Below are positions 15,783-24,062 of a DNA stretch of 26,556 nt, piece after piece. The DNA comes from Pseudomonadota bacterium. GTDB taxonomy: Bacteria; Pseudomonadota; Alphaproteobacteria; Rhizobiales; Xanthobacteraceae. The notes beneath the pieces are model-generated. The model was not told the DNA's origin. It was given only the letters and a program-made list of their open reading frames with translations, and did no database searches. The stretch's first letter is position 1. Each line of letters opens with the position of its first letter. The stretch spans positions 1 to 26,556 of the forward strand of contig JAEWJH010000019.1 in NCBI GenBank assembly GCA_023386635.1. The letters run 5' to 3'. Both the position numbers and the translations under genes were made by a program.

Positions 15783-16984
15783 AGCGGAACCACGTTGTGC
15801 AGCTTTTCCGCCCCGGATTCAAGGAAGCGCCGGATATTGCGGGCGGCCTGCCGGATGCGCTGCTCGTTCTCGACCAGCGCGATGCGGACATAGCCCTCGC
15901 CGTGCTCGCCGAAGCCGATGCCGGGCGACACCGCGACTTCCGCGTGCTCGACCAGCAAGGTCGAGAACTCGACGCTGCCGAGGCTGCGGAACGGCTCCGG
16001 GATCGGCGACCAGGCGAACATCGACGCCGGCGGCGGCGGCACGTTCCAGCCGGCGCGGCTGAAACTCTCCACCATCACGTCGCGGCGGCGGCGATAGATC
16101 TCGCGCATCTCCTTGATGCAGTCGTCCGGTCCGTTGAGCGCGGCCGCGGCCGCGACCTGGATCGGCGTGAACGCGCCGTAGTCGAGATACGACTTCACGC
16201 GCGTGAGCGCGGCGATCACCCGCTCGTTGCCGACTGCGAAGCCCATGCGCCAGCCCGGCATCGAATAGGTCTTCGACAGCGAGGTGAACTCGACCGTCAC
16301 GTCCATCGCGCCCGGCACCTGCAACACCGACGGCGGCGGATTGTTGTCGAGATAGACTTCCGCATACGCGAGATCGGACAGGATCAGGATCTCGTGCTTC
16401 TTCGCGAAGGCGACGAGGTCCTTGTAGAAATCGAGATCGGCCACATAGGCGGTCGGGTTCGCCGGATAACACACCACCACCGCGATCGGCTTCGGGATCG
16501 AATACATGATCGCGCGCTCGAGCGAGGTGAAGAAGCTCGGCACCGGCTCCGACGGCACGGAGCGGATCACGCCGCCCGCCATCAGGAAGCCGAACGCGTG
16601 GATCGGGTAGCTCGGGTTCGGCACCAGCACGACGTCGCCCGGCGCGGTGATCGCCTGCGCGACGTTGGCGAAGCCTTCCTTGGAGCCGAGCGTGGCGACG
16701 ACCTGCGTTTCCGGGTTGAGCTTCACGCCGAAGCGGCGCTCGTAATAGTTCGCCTGGGCGCGACGCAGACCGGGGATGCCCTTCGACGACGAGTAGCGGT
16801 CGGTGCGCGGCTTGCCGAGCACTTCTTTCATCTTCTCGATGACGTGGGGCGGCGTCGGCAGGTCCGGATTGCCCATACCCAGGTCGATGATGTCGGCGCC
16901 GGCGTTACGCGCCTTGGCCTTGGCGCGGTTGACGGTTTCGAACACATAGGGCGGCAGGCGGCGGATGCGGTAAAATTCTTCCAT
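15767..16984 (-). CDS. PLP-dependent class I/II aminotransferase (AlaC / DapL-like)
   Basis: The 405-residue fold-type I aminotransferase carries the PLP lysine Lys238 in SLSKTYSMPGWRMGF, Asp204 in LSDLAYAE and NPSYPIH. YPANPTAY provides the usual substrate-proximal asparagine. This set matches the AlaC group of alanine aminotransferases, which automatic pipelines often call LL-diaminopimelate aminotransferase. Its place directly upstream of hom fits amino-acid synthesis from aspartate or pyruvate. The ATG at 16984 with AAGGA upstream is chosen; the longer frame overlaps the lipoprotein gap. The final TRR and stop are inside a repeated hairpin. The exact substrate cannot be settled from sequence. 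Confidence 0.85.
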   Translation of the reverse strand: MEEFYRIRRLPPYVFETVNRAKAKARNAGADIIDLGMGNPDLPTPPHVIEKMKEVLGKPRTDRYSSSKGIPGLRRAQANYYERRFGVKLNPETQVVATLGSKEGFANVAQAITAPGDVVLVPNPSYPIHAFGFLMAGGVIRSVPSEPVPSFFTSLERAIMYSIPKPIAVVVCYPANPTAYVADLDFYKDLVAFAKKHEILILSDLAYAEVYLDNNPPPSVLQVPGAMDVTVEFTSLSKTYSMPGWRMGFAVGNERVIAALTRVKSYLDYGAFTPIQVAAAAALNGPDDCIKEMREIYRRRRDVMVESFSRAGWNVPPPPASMFAWSPIPEPFRSLGSVEFSTLLVEHAEVAVSPGIGFGEHGEGYVRIALVENEQRIRQAARNIRRFLESGAEKLHNVVPLATRR

Positions 16985-17048
16985 GGGATCAATTCCTTCG
17001 CGGCTCCCTGGCCTTATGGGACCGCGCGATGATGTGGCGCAGCTTGTA

Positions 17049-17468
17049 TCACGGGTTTTTGCCGGTGCCAGCCGGCCTTTGCGGCGTGCGTTTCTGTGCG
17101 GCGCCACCCGCGGCTCGGGCAGCAGCCGCCGGCTGCGCCGCGTCGTCCTCAGCCGTCTCCGCCGCCTTGTCGGCCGCTTTGGCCCGCCCTTCCTGACGGG
17201 TCTTCAGGGCCTTCAGGTCCTGTTCCAGCCTGGTCTGCTCGTCGACGCTCAACACCCGGTCCTGCCGGGCCGGCGGGATATCATTGACCGCTGGATAGGC
17301 CCCCGGCGTCGCCGGACGCGCGGGCGCATTGGTCGGCAGGCCGCCGAGATTCTGGGGAATGCTCTCACCGACACCCGCAGCCGAGCAGCTCGACAGCAGC
17401 GCCGCAGCCGACATCACCGCGGCAGCACTGAGCGCCGAGCAGAGCCAATTGTTGCAGCGCAATGTCAT
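17049..17468 (-). CDS. Small lipoprotein, unknown function
   Basis: The 139-residue product has a lipoprotein signal with lipobox LSSC (lipidated Cys28). A proline-rich linker (IPQNLGGLPTNAPARPATPGAYPAVNDIPP) follows, then a short charged helix (VLSVDEQTRLEQDLKALKTRQEGRAKAADKAAE) and an Ala/Pro-rich tail. The PAVNDIPP and EQTRLEQDLKALK pattern recurs in rhizobial lipoproteins of unknown role. It lies 64 bases upstream of the aminotransferase gene on the same strand and diverges from phaC. No ribosome site stands out. Confidence 0.75.
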   Translation of the reverse strand: MTLRCNNWLCSALSAAAVMSAAALLSSCSAAGVGESIPQNLGGLPTNAPARPATPGAYPAVNDIPPARQDRVLSVDEQTRLEQDLKALKTRQEGRAKAADKAAETAEDDAAQPAAAARAAGGAAQKRTPQRPAGTGKNP

Positions 17469-17679
17469 GAGCGCGAAGTCCGGTCAGTTATCAATGATCA
17501 TCAAAGGGTTACAGAGTCGGTCGAAGTCTATCATGAGGCCGCGGCTGCGACTAATAAGCTGAATTTGTCGGAAGCATGATCAAACGAAACAGGTTAACCT
17601 TGGCCGCGATGGTCTGGCGCCATCCTTGCCCTCTCCCCAAGGCAGCGCCACTCTCGACGATGACACGGCAGTCAGACGA

Positions 17680-19485
17680 ATGAACCAGGTTCCGTCCGAA
17701 CCGCTCAAGGTCGGCGACGTCGATATCGAGGCCTTCTCGCGCAACGTGGCGCGCATGGTCGAGGAAGGCGGAAAAGCGCTCGCGGCCTATCTCAAGCCGC
17801 GCGAAGAGGGAGCGATCAAGCCGGCGCTGGCCGATGAGATCACCAGCGTGGTCAAGACCCTGGGCCAGGTGGCGGATTACTGGCTGTCGGACCCGAGCCG
17901 TGCCGTGGAACTGCAGACCTCGCTCGGCCGCGCCTATCTCGACCTATGGGCCTCGACCATGAAGCGGATGACCGGCGAACCGGCCGAGCCGGTGGTCAAA
18001 GCCGATCCGCGCGACAAGCGCTTCGCCGACCCCGAATGGTCGTCGAACCAGTTCTACGATTTCCTGAAACAGACCTATCTGCTGTCGGTCGACTGGGCCA
18101 ACAAGCTGGTCGACGAGGCCGAGACGCTCGACCCGCACACGCGGCAGAAGGCGGAGTTCTATATCCGCCAGATCGCCAATGCGATGTCGCCGTCGAACTT
18201 CGTGCTCACCAATCCGGAATTGATGCGCGAGACGCTGACGTCGAACGGCGAGAATCTCGCGCGCGGAATGCACAACCTCGCCGCCGACATCAAGGCCGGG
18301 CATGGCGACCTGAAGATCACCCAGTCCGACCCGTCGAAATTCGCGGTCGGCAAGAACCTGGCGCTGACGCCGGGCAAGGTCGTATTCCAGAACGACCTGA
18401 TGCAATTGATCCAGTACACGCCGACCACGGAGACGGTGCTGAAGACGCCGCTGCTGATCGTGCCGCCGTGGATCAACAAGTTCTACATCCTCGATCTCAA
18501 TCCGGAAAAATCCTACATCAAGTGGTGCGTCGATCAGGGGCTCACGGTGTTCGTGATCTCGTGGGTCAATCCGGACGAGCGTCTCGCGCAGAAGGGCTTC
18601 GCGGAATATATGCGCGAGGGGCCGATCGCCGCGCTCGATGTGGTCGCCGCTATCACCGGCGAGCAGACCGCGCACATGATCGGCTATTGCGTCGGCGGCA
18701 CGCTGCTCGCGGTTACCCTCGCCTATCTCGCCGCGACCCGGCAGAACCGCGTCGCTTCCGCGACCTTCTTCGCCGCGCAGGTGGACTTCCGCCACGCCGG
18801 CGACCTGCAGGTGTTCGTCGACGAGGAACAGATCAGCACGCTCGAGCAGCAGATGAACGAGCGCGGCTATCTCGCCGGCACCAAGATGGCCAACGCCTTC
18901 AACATGCTGCGCTCGAACGACCTGATCTGGCCCTACGTGATCAACAACTACCTCAAGGGCAAGACGCCGTTCCCGTTCGACCTGCTGTACTGGAATTCCG
19001 ACGCCACGCGGATACCGGCGGCGAATCATTCGTTCTATCTGCGCAACTGCTATCTCAACAATCTGTTGAGCGCCGGGAAGATGACGATCGACAATGTCGC
19101 GCTCGACCTCAAGAAGGTGAAAGTGCCGGTCTACAATCTCGCGACGCGCGAGGATCACATCGCGCCGGCGAAGTCGGTGGCGCTCGGCTGCACCTTCTTC
19201 GGCGGGCCGGTGAAGTTCGTCGTGTCGGGCTCCGGCCATATCGCCGGCGTGGTCAATCCGCCGGCCAAGCAGAAATACCAGTACTGGACCGGCGACACGC
19301 CGAAGGACGCCGACATCGATAGCTGGATGGCGAAGGCCAAGGAGCATCCCGGCTCCTGGTGGCCGGACTGGATCGACTGGATCAAGTCGCTCAATGCCGA
19401 GACCGTGCCGGCGCGCAAGCCCGGCAGCGACGCTTATAAACCGATCGAGGATGCGCCCGGCTCCTATGTGCGCGTCACGTCCTGA
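17680..19485 (+). CDS. phaC: Class I poly(3-hydroxyalkanoate) synthase PhaC
   Basis: PhaC polymerises (R)-3-hydroxyacyl-CoA into PHA storage granules. The protein is about 601 residues with the N-terminal PhaC domain and an alpha/beta-hydrolase core. The catalytic triad is Cys337 in the lipase-like box GYCVGG, Asp492 in REDHIAP and His520 in GSGHIAG. The C-terminal WWPDWIDWI is typical. The start is uncertain: ATG 17680 is used, while TTG 17626 is in frame and neither has a good ribosome site. The 211-base divergent region upstream shows no convincing promoter. The MAPEG-like gene follows 42 bases downstream. Confidence 0.94.
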   Translation: MNQVPSEPLKVGDVDIEAFSRNVARMVEEGGKALAAYLKPREEGAIKPALADEITSVVKTLGQVADYWLSDPSRAVELQTSLGRAYLDLWASTMKRMTGEPAEPVVKADPRDKRFADPEWSSNQFYDFLKQTYLLSVDWANKLVDEAETLDPHTRQKAEFYIRQIANAMSPSNFVLTNPELMRETLTSNGENLARGMHNLAADIKAGHGDLKITQSDPSKFAVGKNLALTPGKVVFQNDLMQLIQYTPTTETVLKTPLLIVPPWINKFYILDLNPEKSYIKWCVDQGLTVFVISWVNPDERLAQKGFAEYMREGPIAALDVVAAITGEQTAHMIGYCVGGTLLAVTLAYLAATRQNRVASATFFAAQVDFRHAGDLQVFVDEEQISTLEQQMNERGYLAGTKMANAFNMLRSNDLIWPYVINNYLKGKTPFPFDLLYWNSDATRIPAANHSFYLRNCYLNNLLSAGKMTIDNVALDLKKVKVPVYNLATREDHIAPAKSVALGCTFFGGPVKFVVSGSGHIAGVVNPPAKQKYQYWTGDTPKDADIDSWMAKAKEHPGSWWPDWIDWIKSLNAETVPARKPGSDAYKPIEDAPGSYVRVTS

Positions 19486-19527
19486 TCCTCACCCTCATCC
19501 TTCCTTCCCGACGTTGCGGAGACGATT

Positions 19528-19926
19528 ATGACCAAAGAACTGTTCTGGCTGACCCTCACCGTGGTGCTGACCGGCCTGATGTGGGTGCCCTATGTGCTCG
19601 ACCGGATCCGCGTGCGCGGGATCTCGGGGGCGATGGCCAATCCGACCGCGAAGGACAAGCCGCAGCACGGCTGGGCGATGCGTCTTTACTTCGCGCACAC
19701 CAATGCGGTCGAGAACCTGATGATCTTCGCGCCGCTGGTGCTGATCCTCGACACGCTCGGTGTCGCCAATCACACCACGGCCACGGCCTGCGCCGTCTAT
19801 TTCTGGGCGCGGCTCCTGCACGTCGTGGTCTACACCGCCGGCATTCCGGTGCTGCGCACGGTCGCGTTCGGCATCGGCTTCGCCGCACAGGCGGCGCTGG
19901 TGCTGGCGATCTTCGGCTGGGCGTGA
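19528..19926 (+). CDS. MAPEG-like membrane protein
   Basis: The 132-residue product has four hydrophobic segments (about 5-25, 68-85, 90-108, 112-130). The pattern MRLYFAHTNAVENLMIFAPLVLI and YFWARLLHVVVYTAGIPVLRT is characteristic of MAPEG-family membrane proteins (microsomal glutathione transferase relatives). GGAGACGATT precedes the ATG. It probably shares the phaC transcript. The bacterial members have no settled function, so the enzymatic role is open. Confidence 0.85.
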   Translation: MTKELFWLTLTVVLTGLMWVPYVLDRIRVRGISGAMANPTAKDKPQHGWAMRLYFAHTNAVENLMIFAPLVLILDTLGVANHTTATACAVYFWARLLHVVVYTAGIPVLRTVAFGIGFAAQAALVLAIFGWA

Positions 19927-19944
19927 CGGCGAGTCCGGTCACGC
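19921..19944. terminator. Hairpin at the convergent ends of the MAPEG-like gene and blh
   Basis: GCGTGAC (19921-19927) pairs with GTCACGC (19938-19944) over a 10-base loop that spans the gap between the two stop codons. There is no T-run, so at best it is a weak bidirectional terminator. Confidence 0.35.
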
Positions 19945-20847
19945 CGCCAGCGTGACCGGAATCTTCAGGTAACGAACCCCGTCCGCGTCCGGCGGCGGCA
20001 ACTGGCCGGCGCGGATATTCACCTGGATCGACGGCAGCAGCAGCGTCGGCGCCGACAATGTCGCGTCGCGGGCCGCGCGCATCGCGACGAAGGCGTCCTC
20101 GTCGACGCCGTCATGCACATGCACGTTGCGCGCCCGCTCCTCGCCCACCGTGGTTTCCCACGCATAGTGGTCGCGGCCCGGCGCCTTGTAGTCGTGGCAG
20201 ATGTACAGGCGCGTCTCCGGCGGCAGCGCGAGCAGCCGGTGGATCGAACGGTAGAGCGTCCGCGCATCGCCGCCGGGAAAGTCCGCCCGCGCCGTGCCGT
20301 AGTCCGGCATGAACAGCGTGTCGCCGACGAACACGGCATTCCCGATCCGGTACGACACGCAGGCCGGCGTATGGCCCGGCGTGGCGATCACCGACACGTC
20401 GAGCGTACCGAGCTTGAACGTCTCGCCATCACGGAACAGCCGGTCGAACTCGCTGCCCTTGCCCGACACGTCGAGCGCGTTGAACACCGGCCGGAAGATC
20501 TTTTGCACCTCGCGGATATGCTCGCCGATGCCGACCGCCGCGCCGGTCTTCAGCTTGATGTAAGGCGCGGCCGACAGGTGATCGGCATGGGCATGGGTTT
20601 CCAGCACGTAGGCGATCGTCACGCCGCGTGACTGCGCATCGGCGAGGATCGCCTCCGCCGAGCGGACCGTCGCCTTGCCGCTCTTGTGATCGTAGTCGAG
20701 CACCGGATCGATTACCGCGCCCTGCGCCGTCTGCGGATCCCACACCAGATAGCTCACCGTATTGGTGGGCTCATCGAAAAAGGCCTGCACGAGCGGCTGC
20801 GCCGTGCCGTCCGCGGCGGGACGCCCGGCGGCATGTTCCATCACCAT
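19939..20847 (-). CDS. blh: Blh, MBL-fold persulfide dioxygenase (ETHE1-like)
   Basis: Blh/ETHE1 enzymes oxidise glutathione persulfide to sulfite using mononuclear iron. The 302-residue protein has the metal motif THAHADH (84-90), GHTPACVSY with His159, and GDTLFMPDYGTARADFPGGDA with Asp176. The fourth histidine region is ICHDYKAPG (His218). These are the signatures of the Blh branch. The ATG at 20847 has AGGGAG at 7-base spacing and gives no signal peptide, so it acts in the cytoplasm. It diverges from bigR across a region with two palindromes. In Agrobacterium and Xylella, blh and bigR form an H2S/persulfide detoxification operon. Confidence 0.92.
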   Translation of the reverse strand: MVMEHAAGRPAADGTAQPLVQAFFDEPTNTVSYLVWDPQTAQGAVIDPVLDYDHKSGKATVRSAEAILADAQSRGVTIAYVLETHAHADHLSAAPYIKLKTGAAVGIGEHIREVQKIFRPVFNALDVSGKGSEFDRLFRDGETFKLGTLDVSVIATPGHTPACVSYRIGNAVFVGDTLFMPDYGTARADFPGGDARTLYRSIHRLLALPPETRLYICHDYKAPGRDHYAWETTVGEERARNVHVHDGVDEDAFVAMRAARDATLSAPTLLLPSIQVNIRAGQLPPPDADGVRYLKIPVTLAA

Positions 20848-20872
20848 GATCAAACTCCCTGCCTGATGACTC

Positions 20873-20901
20873 TTGACATATTATTAGTATTCTCTAATTT
20901 A
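20873..20901 (+). promoter_or_regulatory. Promoter of the bigR operon
   Basis: A perfect TTGACA (20873-20878) is followed after 16-17 bases by TAATTT/AATTTA (20895-20901), which is a poor -10 match. The start of bigR is about 35 bases further on. The promoter overlaps the palindromes at 20883-20913, so bigR is probably autoregulated. On the opposite strand TTGCTA and TAATAT, 16 bases apart, could serve blh. Confidence 0.5.
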
Positions 20902-20913
20902 GCAATATCTAAT
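20883..20913. promoter_or_regulatory. Tandem candidate BigR operators
   Basis: Two inverted repeats of the same design lie side by side: ATTAG-N6-CTAAT (20883-20898) and TTTAG-N6-CTAAT (20898-20913). They share one base, and their centres are 15 bp apart. They lie in an A/T-rich island in otherwise GC-rich DNA, within the promoters of both blh and bigR. Binding by BigR is inferred from position and from the AT-rich palindromes known for this repressor. Confidence 0.6.
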
Positions 20914-20935
20914 ATGAAGCGAAAGGATACAGGCA

Positions 20936-21280
20936 ATGCCCCAGGCTCTCGCGTCGTCACGGACCGGCGTCGTCAGGCGCGACCCGGCGCTCGCCCGGCT
21001 CGAGCGCAAGGCTGGCGAAGCGGCGCAATTGCTCAAGCTTCTGGCCAACGAGAAGCGACTGCTGGTGCTGTGCCGTCTCGCCATGGACGGCGAGGTCACG
21101 GTCAGTGATCTCGCCGAGAGTATCGACCTCAGCCAGTCGGCATTGTCGCAGCATCTCGCCAAGCTGCGCGACGACAAGCTGGTTGCGACGCGTCGCGACG
21201 GCCAGTCTGTGCATTACCGCATCGCCGACGCCAACGCGGCACGGCTGCTCGCCACCCTCAAGGACATCTATTGCGCGTGA
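20936..21280 (+). CDS. bigR: BigR, ArsR-family persulfide-responsive repressor
   Basis: The 114-residue winged-helix repressor (LLKLLANEKRLLVLCRLAMDGE; recognition helix SQSALSQHLAKLRDDKL; wing TRRDGQSVHYRI) carries Cys46 and Cys113. These are the pair that forms a disulfide or sulfur bridge in BigR on persulfide exposure. It should repress blh and its own operon until sulfide or persulfide accumulates. AAAGGA precedes the ATG. The rhodanese gene follows 34 bases later. It is a paralogue of the SoxR at 11050 with the same cysteine layout. Confidence 0.92.
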   Translation: MPQALASSRTGVVRRDPALARLERKAGEAAQLLKLLANEKRLLVLCRLAMDGEVTVSDLAESIDLSQSALSQHLAKLRDDKLVATRRDGQSVHYRIADANAARLLATLKDIYCA

Positions 21281-21314
21281 CGCAATCCGCGCACGCGTTC
21301 GCAAGGAGATACCC

Positions 21315-21839
21315 ATGAAACCGATGCCCACCATCTCTCCGGCCCGCGCCCGGGACCTGATCCGCGAGGGCGCCGTCCTGGTCGATATCCGCGACGCGGC
21401 CGAGCACGCGCGCGAGAATATTCCGGACGCGAAGCTCGTGCCTTTGCCCCTGATCAATTCCGCCGCGATTCCGCAGGATCGCGTCGTGATTTTCCATTGC
21501 CGCTCCGGTGCGCGCACGCAGGCGAATGCCGCGAAGCTCGCCTCCGCTGCGGATGCCTGCGAAGCCTACCTGCTGGAAGGCGGCCTCGAGGCCTGGAAAA
21601 AAGCGGGACTGCCCGTGAAGCTCGATCGCAGCCAGCCGATCGACATCATGCGGCAGGTGCAGATCGGCGCCGGCGGCCTGGTCCTGCTCGGCGTGCTGCT
21701 CGGCTTCCTCATCGCACCGGGCTTCTACGCGCTCTCCGGCTTCGTCGGCGCAGGGCTGCTGTTCGCTGGCATCAGCGGCTTCTGCGGCATGGCGCGATTG
21801 CTTGCGCTGATGCCCTGGAACCGGCGCGCGGTGACGTGA
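21315..21839 (+). CDS. Rhodanese fused to a two-helix membrane domain (DUF2892-like)
   Basis: The 174-residue protein has an N-terminal rhodanese domain with the sulfur-carrying Cys62 in HCRSGART. Two membrane helices follow (about 117-137 and 140-160) with the pattern of DUF2892 (YALSGFVGAGLLFAGISGFCGMARLLALMPWNR). The rhodanese domain is therefore tethered to the inner membrane, probably facing the cytoplasm. It would move sulfane sulfur between low-molecular-weight thiols, for example to supply or drain the Blh substrate. AAGGAGA precedes the ATG at 21315. Its TGA overlaps the ATG of the next gene (TGATG), so the two are translationally coupled. Confidence 0.9.
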   Translation: MKPMPTISPARARDLIREGAVLVDIRDAAEHARENIPDAKLVPLPLINSAAIPQDRVVIFHCRSGARTQANAAKLASAADACEAYLLEGGLEAWKKAGLPVKLDRSQPIDIMRQVQIGAGGLVLLGVLLGFLIAPGFYALSGFVGAGLLFAGISGFCGMARLLALMPWNRRAVT

Positions 21840-22624
21840 TGCTCACGACCGCCGCCCTGCTGTCGGTGCTGTCCGGTTCCATCGTCGGCATCGTGCTCGG
21901 CCTCGTCGGCGGCGGCGGCTCGATCCTCGCGGTCCCGCTGCTCATCCATGTAGTCGGCATGCAGGACACACATCTCGCGATCGGCACCAGCTCGGTCGCG
22001 GTCGCCGCCAATGCGGCGTTCAACCTGATCGGCCATGCGCGCATCGGCAACGTGAAATGGCGCTGCGCGATCGTGTTCGCGGTGTCGGGCATCGTCGGCG
22101 CGGCAGCGGGGGCGGAGATCGGCAAGATCGTCGACGGCCGTCATCTGCTGACGGCGTTCGGTTTGATGATGATCGTCATCGGTGGGTTGATGCTCATCCC
22201 GCGTCGCGGCGGCAGCAATCCCGATGTGATGCTGACGCGCGAAACCTATCTGCGCCTGCTGCCGCGCCTGGTCGGCATCGGTCTCGCGGTCGGCGCGCTC
22301 TCCGGCTTCTTCGGTATCGGCGGCGGCTTCCTGATCGTCCCGGGGCTGGTGGAAGCGACCGCGATGCCGCTGATCAACGCCATCGGTTCGTCGCTGATGT
22401 CGGTGACGGCCTTCGGCGCGACGACCGCCGTGAGTTATGCCGCTTCCGGCTTCGTCGACTGGAGTGTCGCCGGCCTGTTCATCCTCGGCGGCGCGGCGGG
22501 CAGCATCGCCGGCATCGCGCTGTCGCGCCATCTGGCGGCACGCAAGCGGATGCTGACGATCCTGTTCTCCAGCGTTGTGATGCTGGTCGGCGCCTATGTC
22601 GTGGCGACGAGCCTGACGCGCTGA
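21839..22624 (+). CDS. TauE/SafE-family membrane permease (probable sulfite or sulfur-anion exporter)
   Basis: The 261-residue protein has about eight hydrophobic segments in two repeats, each with the glycine-rich signature of the TauE/SafE family (GIVLGLVGGGGSILAVPLL and GALSGFFGIGGGFLIVPGL). The family exports sulfite, sulfoacetate, taurine-derived anions and similar compounds. Beside Blh, whose product is sulfite, sulfite export is the likely role. The start is the ATG at 21839, overlapping the rhodanese stop. The stop abuts that of convergent argC with no intervening base. Confidence 0.88.
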   Translation: MLTTAALLSVLSGSIVGIVLGLVGGGGSILAVPLLIHVVGMQDTHLAIGTSSVAVAANAAFNLIGHARIGNVKWRCAIVFAVSGIVGAAAGAEIGKIVDGRHLLTAFGLMMIVIGGLMLIPRRGGSNPDVMLTRETYLRLLPRLVGIGLAVGALSGFFGIGGGFLIVPGLVEATAMPLINAIGSSLMSVTAFGATTAVSYAASGFVDWSVAGLFILGGAAGSIAGIALSRHLAARKRMLTILFSSVVMLVGAYVVATSLTR

Positions 22625-23683
22625 TTACGGAAACAGCGCGACCTGTTCGAGACCGGCTGACTCAGGGAAGCCGAGCATCAGGTTCATGTTCTGCACGGCC
22701 TGACCCGACGCGCCCTTCACCAGATTGTCGAGCACGCTGACGAGGATCGCGCGGCCCTCGTGGCGATCCTGGGCAACGCCGATGAAGGTCATGTTCGAGC
22801 CGCGGATATGCCGCGTGTGCGGCGTCTCGCCGAACGGCAGCACGTGCACGAATTCTTCCCTGGCGTATTGCTTCGCCAGGATCTCGTGCAGGTCCTGCGC
22901 GGTGCGGCCGCGCTTGCCGCGCACATAGATGGTCGAGAGAATGCCGCGGTTCATCGGGACCAGATGCGGCGTGAACGTCACCACCACGTCGCGCCCGGCG
23001 GCCTTGGAGAATTCCTGATCAAGTTCGGCCATGTGCCGGTGATGGCCGACGCCATAAGCGTTGAACCCTTCCGACACTTCCGAGAACAGCATCGCTTCCT
23101 TGGCGGAACGGCCGGCGCCAGTCATGCCCGACTTCGCGTCGACGACGATCTCGTCGAGGTCGATCGCCTTTGCTTTGATCAGCGGCACCAGCGGCAACTG
23201 CGCGCAGGTCGTGTAGCAGCCGGGATTGGCGACGAGTTGCGCCCGCTTGATGTCGCGCCGGTAGATCTCGACCAGCCCGTAGACCGCCTGCTTCTGCAAT
23301 TCGGTCGCCGCGTGCTCGTGGCCGTACCACTTCGCATAGGCGGCCGGATCGGACAGCCGGAAGTCGGCCGACAGATCGACGATCTTGGCATCGGGCTTCG
23401 CGGCGAAAATCGCCGCGATCACCTTCTGCGTCGTCGCATGCGGCAGCGCGCAAAAGATCAGGTCGAGGCCAGCGGCCTTCCAGTCGACGCTCTCGATCGA
23501 GACCAGCGTCGGCAGGGCGAATGGCGCGAACTGCGGAAATACGGTGCGCATCTCCTGACCCGCACGGCGGTCGGCGGTCAGCAGCGCGATCTCCACACGG
23601 GGATGGCGCAGCAACAGCCGCACCAGCTCCGAGCCGGTGTAGCCGGACGCGCCGAGAACGCCGATTTTCGCCTTGGTCGCCAT
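22625..23683 (-). CDS. argC: N-acetyl-gamma-glutamyl-phosphate reductase
   Basis: ArgC reduces N-acetylglutamyl phosphate to the semialdehyde in arginine synthesis. The 352-residue protein has the NADP-binding GASGYTG (11-17), the catalytic Cys156 in ANPGCYTT, and a conserved tail (KGASGQAVQNMNLMLGF). The length is normal for the type 1 enzyme. The ATG at 23681-23683 has a weak upstream site. It converges with the TauE/SafE gene with zero gap. The expected rplM/rpsI neighbours are not seen upstream. Confidence 0.97.
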   Translation of the reverse strand: MATKAKIGVLGASGYTGSELVRLLLRHPRVEIALLTADRRAGQEMRTVFPQFAPFALPTLVSIESVDWKAAGLDLIFCALPHATTQKVIAAIFAAKPDAKIVDLSADFRLSDPAAYAKWYGHEHAATELQKQAVYGLVEIYRRDIKRAQLVANPGCYTTCAQLPLVPLIKAKAIDLDEIVVDAKSGMTGAGRSAKEAMLFSEVSEGFNAYGVGHHRHMAELDQEFSKAAGRDVVVTFTPHLVPMNRGILSTIYVRGKRGRTAQDLHEILAKQYAREEFVHVLPFGETPHTRHIRGSNMTFIGVAQDRHEGRAILVSVLDNLVKGASGQAVQNMNLMLGFPESAGLEQVALFP

Positions 23684-23792
23684 GAGAATTGATCCTCTGT
23701 CAGAAACCTGTCGAACGTCGCATACGAAGCGCCGGACGGAAACCGCGGGGATCTGGGGGGAGAGCCGCGGATCAGGTCCGGCGGCCGGAGAT

Positions 23793-23867
23793 TTAAGCGC
23801 GCACGCGCATCCCGGCCACGCGAGCGCGGCGGCGGCGACGGGACATGGTTGCGGTAGTCGTCATCAT
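23793..23867 (-). CDS. Possible 24-residue arginine-rich peptide
   Basis: A short frame reads MMTTTATM then SRRRRRARVAGMRVRA and stops at 23793. It is extremely basic. No ribosome site is seen, and the longer in-frame extension (to 24059) is not convincing. It is listed because it lies in a 379-base stretch between argC and the Bug-receptor gene that otherwise has little. Confidence 0.2.
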   Translation of the reverse strand: MMTTTATMSRRRRRARVAGMRVRA

Positions 23868-23954
23868 GCGCGGCGATATAGGCCCACCCGGACCGAGGGT
23901 CAAGCAACCCTGCCCGCCGGCGGTGTGCAGGAACACCGGCGCGCACCGTCTATT

Positions 23955-24024
23955 CACTATGGTCAGTCGATCGGCGCCGAGAAGGCGAAACAGGTGCTTG
24001 CCGCCGCTGCATACGACAGCGCAT
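23955..24024 (+). pseudogene. Possible remnant of a GlcG/HbpS-like (DUF336) gene
   Basis: In one plus-strand frame the residues read HYGQSIGAEKAKQVLAAAAY, then DSA. This resembles the N-terminus of GlcG/HbpS proteins (YG.PITLE.AKKV.AAAE). The similarity stops at a hairpin (24026-24049) and no start or ribosome site precedes it. If real, it is a fragment left by a deletion. The rest of 23684-24062 shows no gene. Confidence 0.3.
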
Positions 24025-24025
24025 A

Positions 24026-24053
24026 CGGGCTCCGCTTCGGCGGAGCCCGTTTT
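24026..24053. terminator. Hairpin with TTCG loop after the Bug-receptor gene
   Basis: A perfect 10-bp stem (24026-24035 with 24040-24049) closes the stable tetraloop TTCG. On the plus strand it is followed by TTTT (24050-24053). On the minus strand it lies 13 bases after the receptor stop but has no T-run. It probably terminates in at least one direction. Confidence 0.6.
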
Positions 24054-24062
24054 CATCACGGC

